This document shows positions 44,541-52,813 of a stretch of 64,000 nucleotides of DNA, one piece after another. Both the position numbers and the translations under genes were made by a program. Under the pieces are notes generated by a model. The model was not told the origin of the DNA. It saw only the letters and a list, made by a program, of their open reading frames with translations, and made no database searches. Origin of the DNA: Pseudarthrobacter sp. PS3-L1. GTDB taxonomy: Bacteria; Actinomycetota; Actinomycetes; Actinomycetales; Micrococcaceae. The stretch covers positions 62,001 through 126,000 of the forward strand of contig NZ_JASISU010000004.1 of assembly GCF_030063285.1 (NCBI RefSeq). The letters run 5' to 3'. Every line of letters begins with the position of its first letter. The stretch's first letter is position 1.

Positions 44541-44576
44541 AAATACCCCCGGAACCAGCTGGTTCCGGGGGTATTT
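44541..44576 (+). terminator. Terminator of tRNA-Tyr
   Basis: A perfect 16-bp stem (44541-44556 with 44561-44576) with an AGCT loop, 8 bases after the tRNA. The A-rich start and T-rich end fit an intrinsic terminator. Confidence 0.88.
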
Positions 44577-44632
44577 CTGTAAGATCCCGGGCCTTCCTTC
44601 CCACGCAGGTTACCCAGCGGTAACATGGCGGC

Positions 44633-45187
44633 ATGCACCTGCTTCTGCGAACCCTGATCCTGCTTGTCACCTCGAGGCGGCGTCCGCCACTGACTGCCTG
44701 GGACACGTCATCACTCACACTTCGGGTGCTTCCCACGGACATTGACATTGCCCTGCACGTAAACAATGGAATGTATCTGGCCCTCATGGACCTCGGCCGG
44801 TTTGACCTCCTCATCCGTAGCGGAATGTGGACGCGGATGCGGCAGCGCTCATGGGGCCCGGTCGTCGCGGCGGAAACCATTGCCTTCCGCAAGTCGCTGA
44901 AGCTGTGGCAGAAGTACAGCATCGAAACAAAGATCATTGGTCTCGACGAGAAAGCCATCTACAGCGAGCAGCGGATGGTGGTGGATGGCGAAATCTACGC
45001 CCGTGCCTTCATTGCAACCAGGTTGGTCCACAAGGGCAAGCCGGTGAGCCAGGACGCCATCATTGCCGAATTGGGAACTCCGCCGGCGGAGCTTGAGTTG
45101 CCGGAGTGGATCCATGCCTGGCGGGAAAACAACGCCCTGCCCGGGGCGCGCCGGCCCGCTCCGCACCTGTGGGGCAGCCGGTCCTAG
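44633..45187 (+). CDS. Acyl-CoA thioesterase-like hot-dog protein
   Basis: A 184-residue protein. TLRVLPTDIDIALHVNNGMYLALMDLGRFDLLIRSG is the N-terminal part of the 4-hydroxybenzoyl-CoA thioesterase-type hot-dog fold, with the HVNNGMYL motif on the long helix start. ETIAFRKSLKLWQKYSIETKIIGLDEKAIYSEQRMVV and ARAFIATRLVHKGKPVS follow the sheet. These enzymes cleave acyl-CoA; the acyl group is unknown. Its stop overlaps the stop of the convergent ABC permease by 4 bases. Confidence 0.85.
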   Translation: MHLLLRTLILLVTSRRRPPLTAWDTSSLTLRVLPTDIDIALHVNNGMYLALMDLGRFDLLIRSGMWTRMRQRSWGPVVAAETIAFRKSLKLWQKYSIETKIIGLDEKAIYSEQRMVVDGEIYARAFIATRLVHKGKPVSQDAIIAELGTPPAELELPEWIHAWRENNALPGARRPAPHLWGSRS

Positions 45188-45981
45188 ACGCCCACGTCAC
45201 GTTGCTCAAGCGCGATGGCAGCCACCGCCACTAGCGCACCGGAGATTCCCCAGAGCCATCCCACCGCTGCCCAGTTGGCGCCGTTGGCTAACGGCGAATT
45301 CGCGTAGGCCCAGGTATAGGGGCTGACGTCCAAGAGCCATGCCAGATCCGGGGACTGGCGCCCCACAGCATTGCTGACGTAGCTGAGCACAGCAACCGCG
45401 CCGCCAGCGGCGAGTCCCACGGAACGGCGTCCGCTGATGGCCCCAGCGCAGAGGGCCGCGCTTCCGCTGACCAGGGCCAACCCGGCGAACAGGGTTGCCG
45501 CACCCACGGCATGGGAGGGGGCGATCCCCAGCTGTGCCGGACCGTTCAGGGCCAGCACCAAAGTCAGCAGCACCAGGGAGAGCAGTACTATTCGGAGAGT
45601 CATCGCCAGCGACCGCTCAAAGACCACCTGGACCCGCCGAACGCCATGGGCGAGGGTCAATTCCAGCTGGCCGGATTCCTCATCGGCGCCCACAGCCGCC
45701 GCGCCCCATGCGACACTGGCGATTGCCATCAGCAGAAAGCCGATCAGGCCAAACAGCGTTGCCTGCGTGTAGCCGGGCCCGGTGGCAATCTGGTCGTAGT
45801 TCAGCGCTTTTGTCATTTCAGCAGGCAGGGAGCTGATCAAGTCCTGCATCTGGGTACTGCCGCCAAGGGAGGGGTACAGCGGAAGGTATAAAAAAGCTGC
45901 CGCGGCCAAGCCAAGGCCCCAGGCCAGGGTGGACCGCCAGGAATCACCAAGTGCCCGGCGGAAAAGCGGTAGCCGGATCAC
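45184..45981 (-). CDS. ABC exporter permease
   Basis: A 265-residue membrane protein with six predicted helices: LFRRALGDSWRSTLAWGLGLAAAAFLYLPLYPSLGG, then GPGYTQATLFGLIGFLLMAIASVAWGAAAVGADEESGQLELTLAHGVRRVQVVFERSLAM (the permease coupling segment), and GGAVAVLSYVSNAVGRQ. It matches the ABC-2 permeases that pair with DrrA-like ATPases in actinobacteria (antibiotic or polyketide exporter family). Its ATG overlaps the stop of the ATPase as ATGA. Confidence 0.88.
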   Translation of the reverse strand: MIRLPLFRRALGDSWRSTLAWGLGLAAAAFLYLPLYPSLGGSTQMQDLISSLPAEMTKALNYDQIATGPGYTQATLFGLIGFLLMAIASVAWGAAAVGADEESGQLELTLAHGVRRVQVVFERSLAMTLRIVLLSLVLLTLVLALNGPAQLGIAPSHAVGAATLFAGLALVSGSAALCAGAISGRRSVGLAAGGAVAVLSYVSNAVGRQSPDLAWLLDVSPYTWAYANSPLANGANWAAVGWLWGISGALVAVAAIALEQRDVGV

Positions 45982-46901
45982 GTCGGGTCCGCCTGGTGCT
46001 CGGAGTAGAGCGCCAGCACGGACTGCTCCAGATCCGGCTCCTCGATCACAAGGTCGGTGAGCTCAAGCGAACCGAGGGCACGGACCAGTGGTTGCACAGC
46101 TCCCTCCAGTGTGGCGGTCAGCGTCACGCCGCCGTCGGACGCTACTGCCTCGACCTGCCCCAGTCCGGGAACTGCCAAGAGCCGGGCGACGGCGTCGCCA
46201 GCAGTGATCTTCGATGCACCCAACCGGACGCGGCGCACTGCGCTTGTTCGGAGGGCCTCCATGGACTGTTCTGCGATGATCCGCCCATCTCGAAGGATGG
46301 CCCCTGTGTCAGCGGTCTGCTGGATTTCGCTGAGGACGTGCGAGCTGAGGAAGATGGTCTGCCCGTTGATGCTGGCCTCGTGGACCATGCTGTGGAATTC
46401 CTGCTGCACAAGCGGGTCCAGCCCACTGGTGGGTTCGTCGAGGAGCAATACGTCTGGCTGGTGCATGAACGCCTGGACCAGGCCAAGCTTCTGCCTGTTC
46501 CCCTTGGACAGCTTGCGGGCATGGCGGTCAAGATCGAGCCCCAAACGCTCAGCCAGTTCCCCAATGCGGCCCGGTTCAACGGGGCCGCTGATGTCTTCAT
46601 AGCGCGCCAGCAGCTGCCGGCCGGTTACCCGGCCCGCCAGGAAAAGCTCGCCGGGAAGGTAACCAATACGGCGCCGCAGCGCAGGCCCACCCTGGCGGGG
46701 ATCCTGGCCCAGTACCCTCACCTGGCCACTGGTGGGCCTGATGATGTCCAACAGGCAGCGCATGGTGGTGGTCTTGCCACTGCCATTGGGTCCGATTACC
46801 CCGTACACCGACCCCGCGCGGACTGTCAGGTCGACTCCGTGGAGTACTTCCCGGCTGCCAAAGACCTTGGTCAACGACTGCACCGAGATCACTGCATCCA
46901 T
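45978..46901 (-). CDS. ABC exporter ATP-binding protein
   Basis: A 307-residue ATPase. Walker A IGPNGSGKTTTMRCLLDI is near residue 40, the signature region reads KLSKGNRQKLGLVQAFMHQP, and Walker B is LLLDEPTSGLDPLVQ. The signature is LSKGN instead of LSGGQ, as in several CcmA/YhaQ-like ATPases. It translates together with the permease through a 4-base overlap. The substrate is unknown; the pair resembles resistance exporters. Confidence 0.92.
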   Translation of the reverse strand: MDAVISVQSLTKVFGSREVLHGVDLTVRAGSVYGVIGPNGSGKTTTMRCLLDIIRPTSGQVRVLGQDPRQGGPALRRRIGYLPGELFLAGRVTGRQLLARYEDISGPVEPGRIGELAERLGLDLDRHARKLSKGNRQKLGLVQAFMHQPDVLLLDEPTSGLDPLVQQEFHSMVHEASINGQTIFLSSHVLSEIQQTADTGAILRDGRIIAEQSMEALRTSAVRRVRLGASKITAGDAVARLLAVPGLGQVEAVASDGGVTLTATLEGAVQPLVRALGSLELTDLVIEEPDLEQSVLALYSEHQADPT

Positions 46902-47061
46902 GGCCCCACCCGCCCTGCTGGTTTGTGCTGATGATGTTCAGCGTAAGCCTCAGTGGTGCCTGTGTATACGGGTGCAGCAGGACCGGGCGTCCATAACGCG
47001 CGGAGCGAACACCTGGCACATTCTGGCGACATTAGGACCCCGTTCCCGTACCGTAGAACGT

Positions 47062-47469
47062 ATGGCTACCGTAGACATCACAGGCGAACAGTTCGCATCG
47101 ACCATCCAGGACAACGACATTGTGCTTGTTGATTTCTGGGCCGAATGGTGTGGGCCCTGCAAGCAGTTTGGACCCACGTACTCCGCAATCTCCGAGAAGC
47201 ATCCGGAGATTGTCTTCAGCAAAGTGGACACCGAAGCCGAGCAGCAGCTCGCCGGTGAAGCTGGCATTACCTCCATCCCCACACTGATGGCGTTCCGCGA
47301 GAAAGTTCTCGTGTTCTCTCAGCCGGGCGCCCTCAACGCACAGCAGCTTGAAGAAGTTGTCAGCGCAGTCAAGGCACTGGACATGGAAGAGGTCCACGCC
47401 CATGTGGCCCGCTCGCAGGCAGAGGCCGAGGCAGCTGCAAGTAACCAGGACGGTACGCCCCAGGCATAA
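47062..47469 (+). CDS. trxA: Thioredoxin
   Basis: A 135-residue thioredoxin. The active site is WAEWCGPCKQF (C30, C33), followed by YSAISEKHPEIVFSKVDTEAEQQLAGEAGITSIPTLMAFRE with the cis-proline region SIPTL. ATG 47062 is chosen from an open frame that starts far upstream, because translation before it reads through the ATPase promoter. A C-terminal extension of about 25 residues is rich in Ala, Glu and Gln. It reduces protein disulfides in the cytoplasm. Confidence 0.93.
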   Translation: MATVDITGEQFASTIQDNDIVLVDFWAEWCGPCKQFGPTYSAISEKHPEIVFSKVDTEAEQQLAGEAGITSIPTLMAFREKVLVFSQPGALNAQQLEEVVSAVKALDMEEVHAHVARSQAEAEAAASNQDGTPQA

Positions 47470-47481
47470 CCGCCTGGTGCG

Positions 47482-47525
47482 AAAAGGCCGCCGCCCCCAT
47501 CACGTGATGGGGGCGGCGGCCTTTT
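47482..47525. terminator. 44-base perfect palindrome, bidirectional terminator
   Basis: An uninterrupted perfect palindrome centred on CACGTG between the thioredoxin gene and the convergent monooxygenase gene. It has an A-run on one side and a T-run on the other (ATTTTT on +), so it can terminate both transcripts. Confidence 0.9.
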
Positions 47526-47549
47526 TATGTAGTTCCGTGCAGTGAATGA

Positions 47550-47828
47550 TCAGACCCGTTCAACCTTGGGTGGGTGGGCCAGCAGGGCGCTGAGGGATTC
47601 ACCCAGGTCCTGTAGGGCACTGCCCTTGCCATGGGCGGCAAGATCTTCCTCGGAAGCCCACTGCTCCGTGAGGACCAGTTTCTCTTCGGTTGCCTCGGTC
47701 AGTTCGTAGCGAAGGCAACCGGGCTCGTTGACCACCTCGTCGATGGCGATTTCGAGGGCAAGCTTCACGCGGAAGAACTCGCCTTCATTGGGGATAAAGG
47801 TTGCCAGGAGATTAATTGGATCACTCAT
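47550..47828 (-). CDS. Antibiotic biosynthesis monooxygenase domain protein (ABM)
   Basis: A 92-residue single-domain dimeric alpha/beta barrel protein: INLLATFIPNEGEFFRVKLALEIAIDEVVNEPGCLRYELTEATEEKLVLTEQWASEEDLAAHGKGSALQDLGESL. This is the YgiN/ABM-type pattern with FIPNEG and ECGCLxYxL-like residues. Members act on quinols or handle stress; the substrate is unknown. ATG 47828 is chosen; the open frame upstream runs into the promoter of the divergent acyl-CoA synthetase. Confidence 0.88.
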   Translation of the reverse strand: MSDPINLLATFIPNEGEFFRVKLALEIAIDEVVNEPGCLRYELTEATEEKLVLTEQWASEEDLAAHGKGSALQDLGESLSALLAHPPKVERV

Positions 47829-47922
47829 GCCAGCAACCCTACCGGCCACGGTGGGCGCAACCCCAGTGCAGCCCACGCCGTAGATACTTCTCAGCAGCAC
47901 CAACGCTTGGTAGCGTGCCATC

Positions 47923-49599
47923 ATGCGCGCATACACTGCCGGGGACATTGACGTCCCCCTGCTCGAGGAAACCATTGGCCAGAACTTTGAGCGGATGGTG
48001 GCTGCTTTCCCACTCCACGACGCCTTGCTTGAGGCTGCTGCGGTTCCTGGGGAGGAAGCCAGGCGCTGGAGCTATTCAAAGATGAACGACGACGTCGACA
48101 GGCTCGCGCGGGCGCTGCTCGCCATGGGCATGGCAGTGGGTGATCGGATTGGGATCTGGAGCCCCAACTGCGCCGAATGGACGCTCCTGCAGTACGCCAC
48201 AGCAAAAATCGGTGTCATTCTGGTCAACATCAACCCCGCGTACCGCTCGCACGAACTGACTTTCGTGGCAAGGCACAACGGCATGCGGATGCTGGTTGTT
48301 GCACCCTCGGAGCCCAAAAGCGACTACGTGGCCATGGCCCGGGCAGCGCTCGCCGAGTGCACCGAGCTTCGTGATCTCGTTTTTTTGCCGGACCATGGAG
48401 CCGAAGGACTCACTGCCGGCGATCCCGTCGTAGCGGCGGAACAGACATACGCCGAACTGTTGCGGCGCGCTGACGACGTCGGACATTCTGCGCTCCAGGT
48501 CCGGTTGGCTGGCCTTGACCCACACCACCCCATCAACATCCAGTACACCTCCGGAACCACGGGTTTTCCCAAGGGCGCTACGCTGACCCACCACAACATC
48601 CTGAACAATGGGTTCTCCATCGGTGAGCTCCTGGGCTACACAGCCCAGGACAGGGTGGTCCTTCCAGTACCCTTCTATCACTGCTTCGGCATGGTGATTG
48701 GGAACCTGGCAGCACTTAGCCACGGGGCCGCCACCATTATCCCCAGCCGTGGTTTTACTCCGGCGGCAGCGCTGGAAGCGGTCCAGGACTTTGGCGGCAC
48801 CTCACTCTACGGGGTCCCCACCATGTTCATTGCCGAACTGGCCCTGGCAGACTTCGCTTCCTATGACCTGTCTACCCTGCGGACCGGCGTGATGGCAGGT
48901 TCACTCTGTCCCATCGAAGTCATGAAACAGGTCATCACGGACATGAACATGGCGGATGTGGCGATTTGTTACGGAATGACGGAGACGTCGCCAGTCTCCC
49001 TGATGACCCGAGCCGGGGACTCCCTGGACCAGCGCACCCAGACTGTCGGGCGCACCATGCCGCACTTGGAGAGCCGGATTGTGGACCCTGCCACCGGCGT
49101 CGTGCTGGACCGCGGGGACATCGGTGAATTGTGCACCAGGGGATATTCGGTCATGACCGGCTACTGGGATCAGCCGGACAAGACCGCCGAGGCCATTGAT
49201 CCTGAGGGGTGGATGCACACCGGAGACTTGGCCCGAATGGATGTGGACGGGTACGTGGTCATCGAGGGCCGGATCAAGGACATGGTGATCCGTGGCGGGG
49301 AAAACATCTACCCGCGGGAGATCGAGGAGTTCCTCTATACCCACCCGGACATCCAGGACGTCCAGGTAGTTGGGGTCCCGGATGCCAGGTACGGCGAGAC
49401 TCTGCTGGCCTGCGTGATTCTGGCACCCGGCGCCGCTGTCATGGACCTTGCCGCGCTGCAGGAATTCTGCCGGGACACCTTGGCGCACTACAAGATTCCA
49501 CGGCTCCTGGAAATCCGGACGGAGTTTCCCATGACGGTGTCCGGCAAGATCCGCAAGGTGGCATTGCGGGAGGAAGCCGTAGCCCGGCTGGGCCTGTAG
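47923..49599 (+). CDS. Fatty-acyl-CoA synthetase (AMP-binding)
   Basis: A 558-residue ANL-family ligase. YTSGTTGFPKGATLTHHNILNN is the phosphate-binding loop, YGMTETSPVSLMTRAGDSLDQRTQTVGR the adenine site, GWMHTGDLARMDVDGYVVIEGRIKDMVIRGGENIYPREIEEFLYTHPDIQDVQVVGVPD the hinge and C-terminal domain, and TVSGKIRKVALRE contains the catalytic Lys. It resembles medium/long-chain acyl-CoA synthetases. It makes acyl-CoA with ATP. It starts at ATG 47923, divergent from the ABM gene. Confidence 0.93.
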   Translation: MRAYTAGDIDVPLLEETIGQNFERMVAAFPLHDALLEAAAVPGEEARRWSYSKMNDDVDRLARALLAMGMAVGDRIGIWSPNCAEWTLLQYATAKIGVILVNINPAYRSHELTFVARHNGMRMLVVAPSEPKSDYVAMARAALAECTELRDLVFLPDHGAEGLTAGDPVVAAEQTYAELLRRADDVGHSALQVRLAGLDPHHPINIQYTSGTTGFPKGATLTHHNILNNGFSIGELLGYTAQDRVVLPVPFYHCFGMVIGNLAALSHGAATIIPSRGFTPAAALEAVQDFGGTSLYGVPTMFIAELALADFASYDLSTLRTGVMAGSLCPIEVMKQVITDMNMADVAICYGMTETSPVSLMTRAGDSLDQRTQTVGRTMPHLESRIVDPATGVVLDRGDIGELCTRGYSVMTGYWDQPDKTAEAIDPEGWMHTGDLARMDVDGYVVIEGRIKDMVIRGGENIYPREIEEFLYTHPDIQDVQVVGVPDARYGETLLACVILAPGAAVMDLAALQEFCRDTLAHYKIPRLLEIRTEFPMTVSGKIRKVALREEAVARLGL

Positions 49600-49660
49600 C
49601 TTGCAGGCGCTGCATTTGGCGCGGGTAGCTGCCCCGGCAGGGACGGCTGGCCCGGGCTGG

Positions 49661-50644
49661 TCAGTGCCGGCGGTGATCCTGGATGGTCATCCGCGGTCCG
49701 AACGTGGGCTTGCGGTATCCGGTGCTCTTGATCAGGCGGACCACGCGCTGACGGTGACCCCGCCAGGGTTCCAGGAGTTCGAGCATGCCAGCATCATCTG
49801 TCCTCTTCCCCGTCAGCGCGGCTCCCACGTAGGCAGCCAGATGGTAGTCGCCCACGGCGATTGAGTCAGGACAGCCGTGGGTCCGCTGCACCACCTCGGC
49901 AGCAGTCCAGATCCCAATGCCGGGGACCGTCTGGAGTTTGGTGCCTGCCTCGATCGCCGGCAGGTCAGCCAAGCGTTCAAGCGCTGCGGCCGAGCGCAGG
50001 GCACGCATGACCGTGGCGGAGCGCTGCGGCCCCACCCCTGCCTGATGCCAATCCCAGCTGGGGACCTGGAGCCACTGCGCGGCGGTAGGGCCGACGATGA
50101 GCCCGGCAGGAGCCAGCGCACCAGCCTGGGGTGCTGGCCCGCCGTGCCGGTGCATGAGCCAGCGGTACCCCCGGCGGGCCTCGATCACCGTGACCTTTTG
50201 CTCCAGGATGATGTGGACCAACTGATCCACCATGCGGCCGCTGGAGGGCAGCCGGGTGGTGGTGCTCCGGCGTCGGGCGTCCTGGACCATGCGCGGCAGG
50301 GTGGCGCTAAATGCCGGTTCATCAAAAGTTGTCCAGTCATCTTGTTCGCCCAGGAGCCGGGGGAGCGTAGCCAGGGCAGCCTCCGCGCCGGGACCCCACG
50401 CCTGGGCATCCACGCAGGATTCCGCAACCGGGACACCAGTAAACGTGAAGCGTACGGTGACCGGGCCCGCGGCGGTGTTCCAGGCATTCCAGAGGACGCC
50501 CCCCTCAAGCAGGAAAGAAGGATCGCTGCCACCGCGTAGCAGCGGACCCAGGGTCTGGGTGAGGCTGTAGGGACCATCCGGAAACCATCGAAGCGAGGCA
50601 TCCGCAGCGGCGGCCAGCCGGGCGGGAGCATCTGCAACGGTCAT
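49661..50644 (-). CDS. AlkA-like DNA-3-methyladenine glycosylase (HhH-GPD)
   Basis: A 327-residue protein. The N-terminal domain (SLRWFPDGPYSLTQTLGPLLRGGSDPSFLLEGGVLWNAW) resembles the AlkA-N-type beta part. The C-terminal helix-hairpin-helix part has LVHIILEQKVTVIEA, LQTVPGIGIWTAAEVVQRTHGCPDSIAVGDYHL, with the catalytic Asp expected in AVGDYHL, and PWRGHRQRVVRLI. It would remove alkylated bases. ATG 50644 is used; longer starts have no better site. Confidence 0.9.
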   Translation of the reverse strand: MTVADAPARLAAAADASLRWFPDGPYSLTQTLGPLLRGGSDPSFLLEGGVLWNAWNTAAGPVTVRFTFTGVPVAESCVDAQAWGPGAEAALATLPRLLGEQDDWTTFDEPAFSATLPRMVQDARRRSTTTRLPSSGRMVDQLVHIILEQKVTVIEARRGYRWLMHRHGGPAPQAGALAPAGLIVGPTAAQWLQVPSWDWHQAGVGPQRSATVMRALRSAAALERLADLPAIEAGTKLQTVPGIGIWTAAEVVQRTHGCPDSIAVGDYHLAAYVGAALTGKRTDDAGMLELLEPWRGHRQRVVRLIKSTGYRKPTFGPRMTIQDHRRH

Positions 50645-50759
50645 GGATCCATGGTGCCACGATCCACTGACATTCCGCTGGGCGCCCTCCCACCTGGCCC
50701 CTCCCCGCAAGGTAGCGCTAGGTTTCGTTTTGAGCCCTCAAAACGACAGTTGGCGCTCC

Positions 50760-51401
50760 CTAGCTGGGGACGGAGGGAGTAGCAGTCGCCAGCAGCGCGG
50801 ATTCCCTGCCCGCCGCCCACGTTCCGGTGAGCGCAGCACCTGCCGGGGGCTCGACGTCGATACCCAGTTTTCGGACCACTGCCACTGTGAAGCCACTCGC
50901 TGTGATGATGGTGAGGTTCCCCTCCGTGCGGGACTCTATGGTTCCAACGGCGGGGACCTGAGCCCCTGCTGACCCCGTGCTGGCAAGGCTGATGGTTGCT
51001 GGGAGTGCAATGCGTTCCTCGCCACGATGCTGCACCTGATCAGCCTGCGGCTCTCCGGCCAGCACCGCACCGGCCATGGATGCGGCATACAGGGGATCAC
51101 CGGTGGCGTCGTACACCCACCGTGTACCCAGAACCGAGTGCTCGGTAGTGCTCAGCAGATAGGACTCGGCGCCATCCAGCGGGGACCCCCGGTAAGTGAC
51201 AGGCACCTGATACAGCGTTGCACCGCTCCTGATCAGCAGCGTCTCAATACCTACCAGGCCTGCGGGATCGTCAAAACGGAAAGACGCAATCCGCTCCAGC
51301 GCAAGGGTATCCACGGGAACAAACCACTGCTGGTCCTGCAGCCAGGCGCCGATCATGTCCAACTTCGAAGGGGTGATGGTGGCATCGTAAATGATTGACA
51401 T
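50760..51401 (-). CDS. Maltokinase N-terminal cap-like domain protein
   Basis: A 213-residue protein. MSIIYDATITPSKLDMIGAWLQDQQWF, LIRSGATLYQVPVTYRGSPLDGAESYLLSTTEHSVLGTRWVYDATGDPLYAASMAGAVL fit the cap domain that precedes the kinase in actinobacterial maltokinase (Pep2-like). No kinase domain follows, so this is a stand-alone cap-like protein of unknown role. Position 51401 (MSIIYD) is preferred over 51413. Confidence 0.8.
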   Translation of the reverse strand: MSIIYDATITPSKLDMIGAWLQDQQWFVPVDTLALERIASFRFDDPAGLVGIETLLIRSGATLYQVPVTYRGSPLDGAESYLLSTTEHSVLGTRWVYDATGDPLYAASMAGAVLAGEPQADQVQHRGEERIALPATISLASTGSAGAQVPAVGTIESRTEGNLTIITASGFTVAVVRKLGIDVEPPAGAALTGTWAAGRESALLATATPSVPS

Positions 51402-51437
51402 GGGGCCAAGCATAAGTGAGCGCGGCTAGTGGGACCT

Positions 51438-52667
51438 TCACGGCATTCCTGCGCCCAGCCATAGTGCCAGCACTGCAAGGGGTACAACGAGGACGACGGC
51501 GGCCAGGCCAGCAAGGGCAAGCGCCCCGGCACGGACGGGGACGTTGAGCGCCCGCAGCCGTTCGAGCCACAGCAGCGTAGCAAGGGAGGCCCACGGTGTG
51601 AGGAGGGGCCCAAGGTTCACACCAATCAGCAGGGCCGCGAAACGGACCGGGGAGCCGGCCAGGGGTTCAAGGGCCAGGTATGCGGGCAGGTTGTTCACGG
51701 CATTGGCTGATCCCGCGCCCACGCCAGCGAGCTGCAGCAGGGCGGGAAACGATTCGCCCGTGCCAGCCACTCCGGCCAGCACCTCCGTCAGGCCGTGGGC
51801 GTGGAGCGCCTCCACAACCATGAAAAGCCCGCACGTCAGCAGCAGGGGGCGCCAGGGCACCATGGTCCAGCGCAGGACGGATCGCTGGCGCACAAGGAAC
51901 AGGACCAGCAGGGTGAACGCTGCGGCCCCGGCCGGGTAGGCCACAGGAAGGCCCGACACCAGGAGGGGGAGCAGTACCGCCAGGACTCCGGCAGCAGTCC
52001 AGAACAGCGTGCGGTCCGTTATTCCCTCCGCAGGGCGCTGCCGATACGTTCCGGACAGGTCCTTGCGGAACATCAGCCACAGAAGGGCCACCGGTACCAC
52101 GATTCCCACCAGCGCGGGAGCCCAGACGAGGCGAACAAATGACGCTGGATCCAGTGCGAGGCGATCCTGGGCCAACAGGTTGGTCAGGTTGGAAACCGGC
52201 AGGAGAAGGGACGCTGTATTGGCCAGCCACACGGTGGTCAGGGCAAACGGCAGCGGTGGGATCTTGGCATGCAGCGCAAGCAGGACCACCACCGGCGTCA
52301 CCAGGACGGCCGTGGTGTCGAGGGACAGGAACACAGTGGAAACGGTGGCAAGCGATACCACCAGGAGCCACAGCAGGAAAACCTTCCCACGCCCCAGGAC
52401 GGCCAGTCGTGCCGTCACCGCGCGGAACAGGCCGGCGCTGTCCACCAGTTCGGTCACGATCGACATTGCGACCACGAAGGCCAGGATGGGAATTGTCCTG
52501 CCGGCAAGAACCTGAAAATCCTGCAGGGGAAGAAGACCTGTTAGCAGTGCTGCCAGGCCGGCAAGGGCTACTGCGACCGGAAACGCATAGCTCTTCAGGA
52601 GGCCCTTCCAGCGCAACCTTCCCGGGCTTTTCCTGCGGTCCGTGATGGGGCCTTGCGTGTTCTTCAC
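51438..52667 (-). CDS. ArsB/SLC13-like ion or arsenite permease
   Basis: A membrane protein of about 409 residues (GTG start) with about 10-12 helices. LAGRTIPILAFVVAMSIVTELVDSAGLFRAVTARLAVLGRGKVFLLWLLVVSLATVSTVFLSLDTTAVLVTPVV, then ALTTVWLANTASLLLPVSNLTNLLAQ and VGAGSANAVNNLPAYLALEPL, show the duplicated helix-turn units of the ArsB/NhaD superfamily. No ars regulator or reductase is nearby, so arsenite export is not certain. GTG 52667 (VKNTQGP) and an upstream ATG at 52715 are both possible starts. Confidence 0.85.
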   Translation of the reverse strand: MKNTQGPITDRRKSPGRLRWKGLLKSYAFPVAVALAGLAALLTGLLPLQDFQVLAGRTIPILAFVVAMSIVTELVDSAGLFRAVTARLAVLGRGKVFLLWLLVVSLATVSTVFLSLDTTAVLVTPVVVLLALHAKIPPLPFALTTVWLANTASLLLPVSNLTNLLAQDRLALDPASFVRLVWAPALVGIVVPVALLWLMFRKDLSGTYRQRPAEGITDRTLFWTAAGVLAVLLPLLVSGLPVAYPAGAAAFTLLVLFLVRQRSVLRWTMVPWRPLLLTCGLFMVVEALHAHGLTEVLAGVAGTGESFPALLQLAGVGAGSANAVNNLPAYLALEPLAGSPVRFAALLIGVNLGPLLTPWASLATLLWLERLRALNVPVRAGALALAGLAAVVLVVPLAVLALWLGAGMP

Positions 52668-52813
52668 CGCATGATCTTCCCATCCCAAGAGCGACCTGTC
52701 TGTGCAGGTGCCCACCAGCTACGCCCGCAGAGCCGCGCGGCGGCGCTCCGTGGGCCAGTCCCAAGGCCCCCGTTCGTCAGCGCCGGCTGCGTGCAGGCGG
52801 TAACTTTGTAGGT

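Noticed and set aside
45978..46901. The ATPase as part of the NRPS export system
   Set aside because: It has its own permease and lies 22 kb away; the NRPS operon already has a complete exporter.
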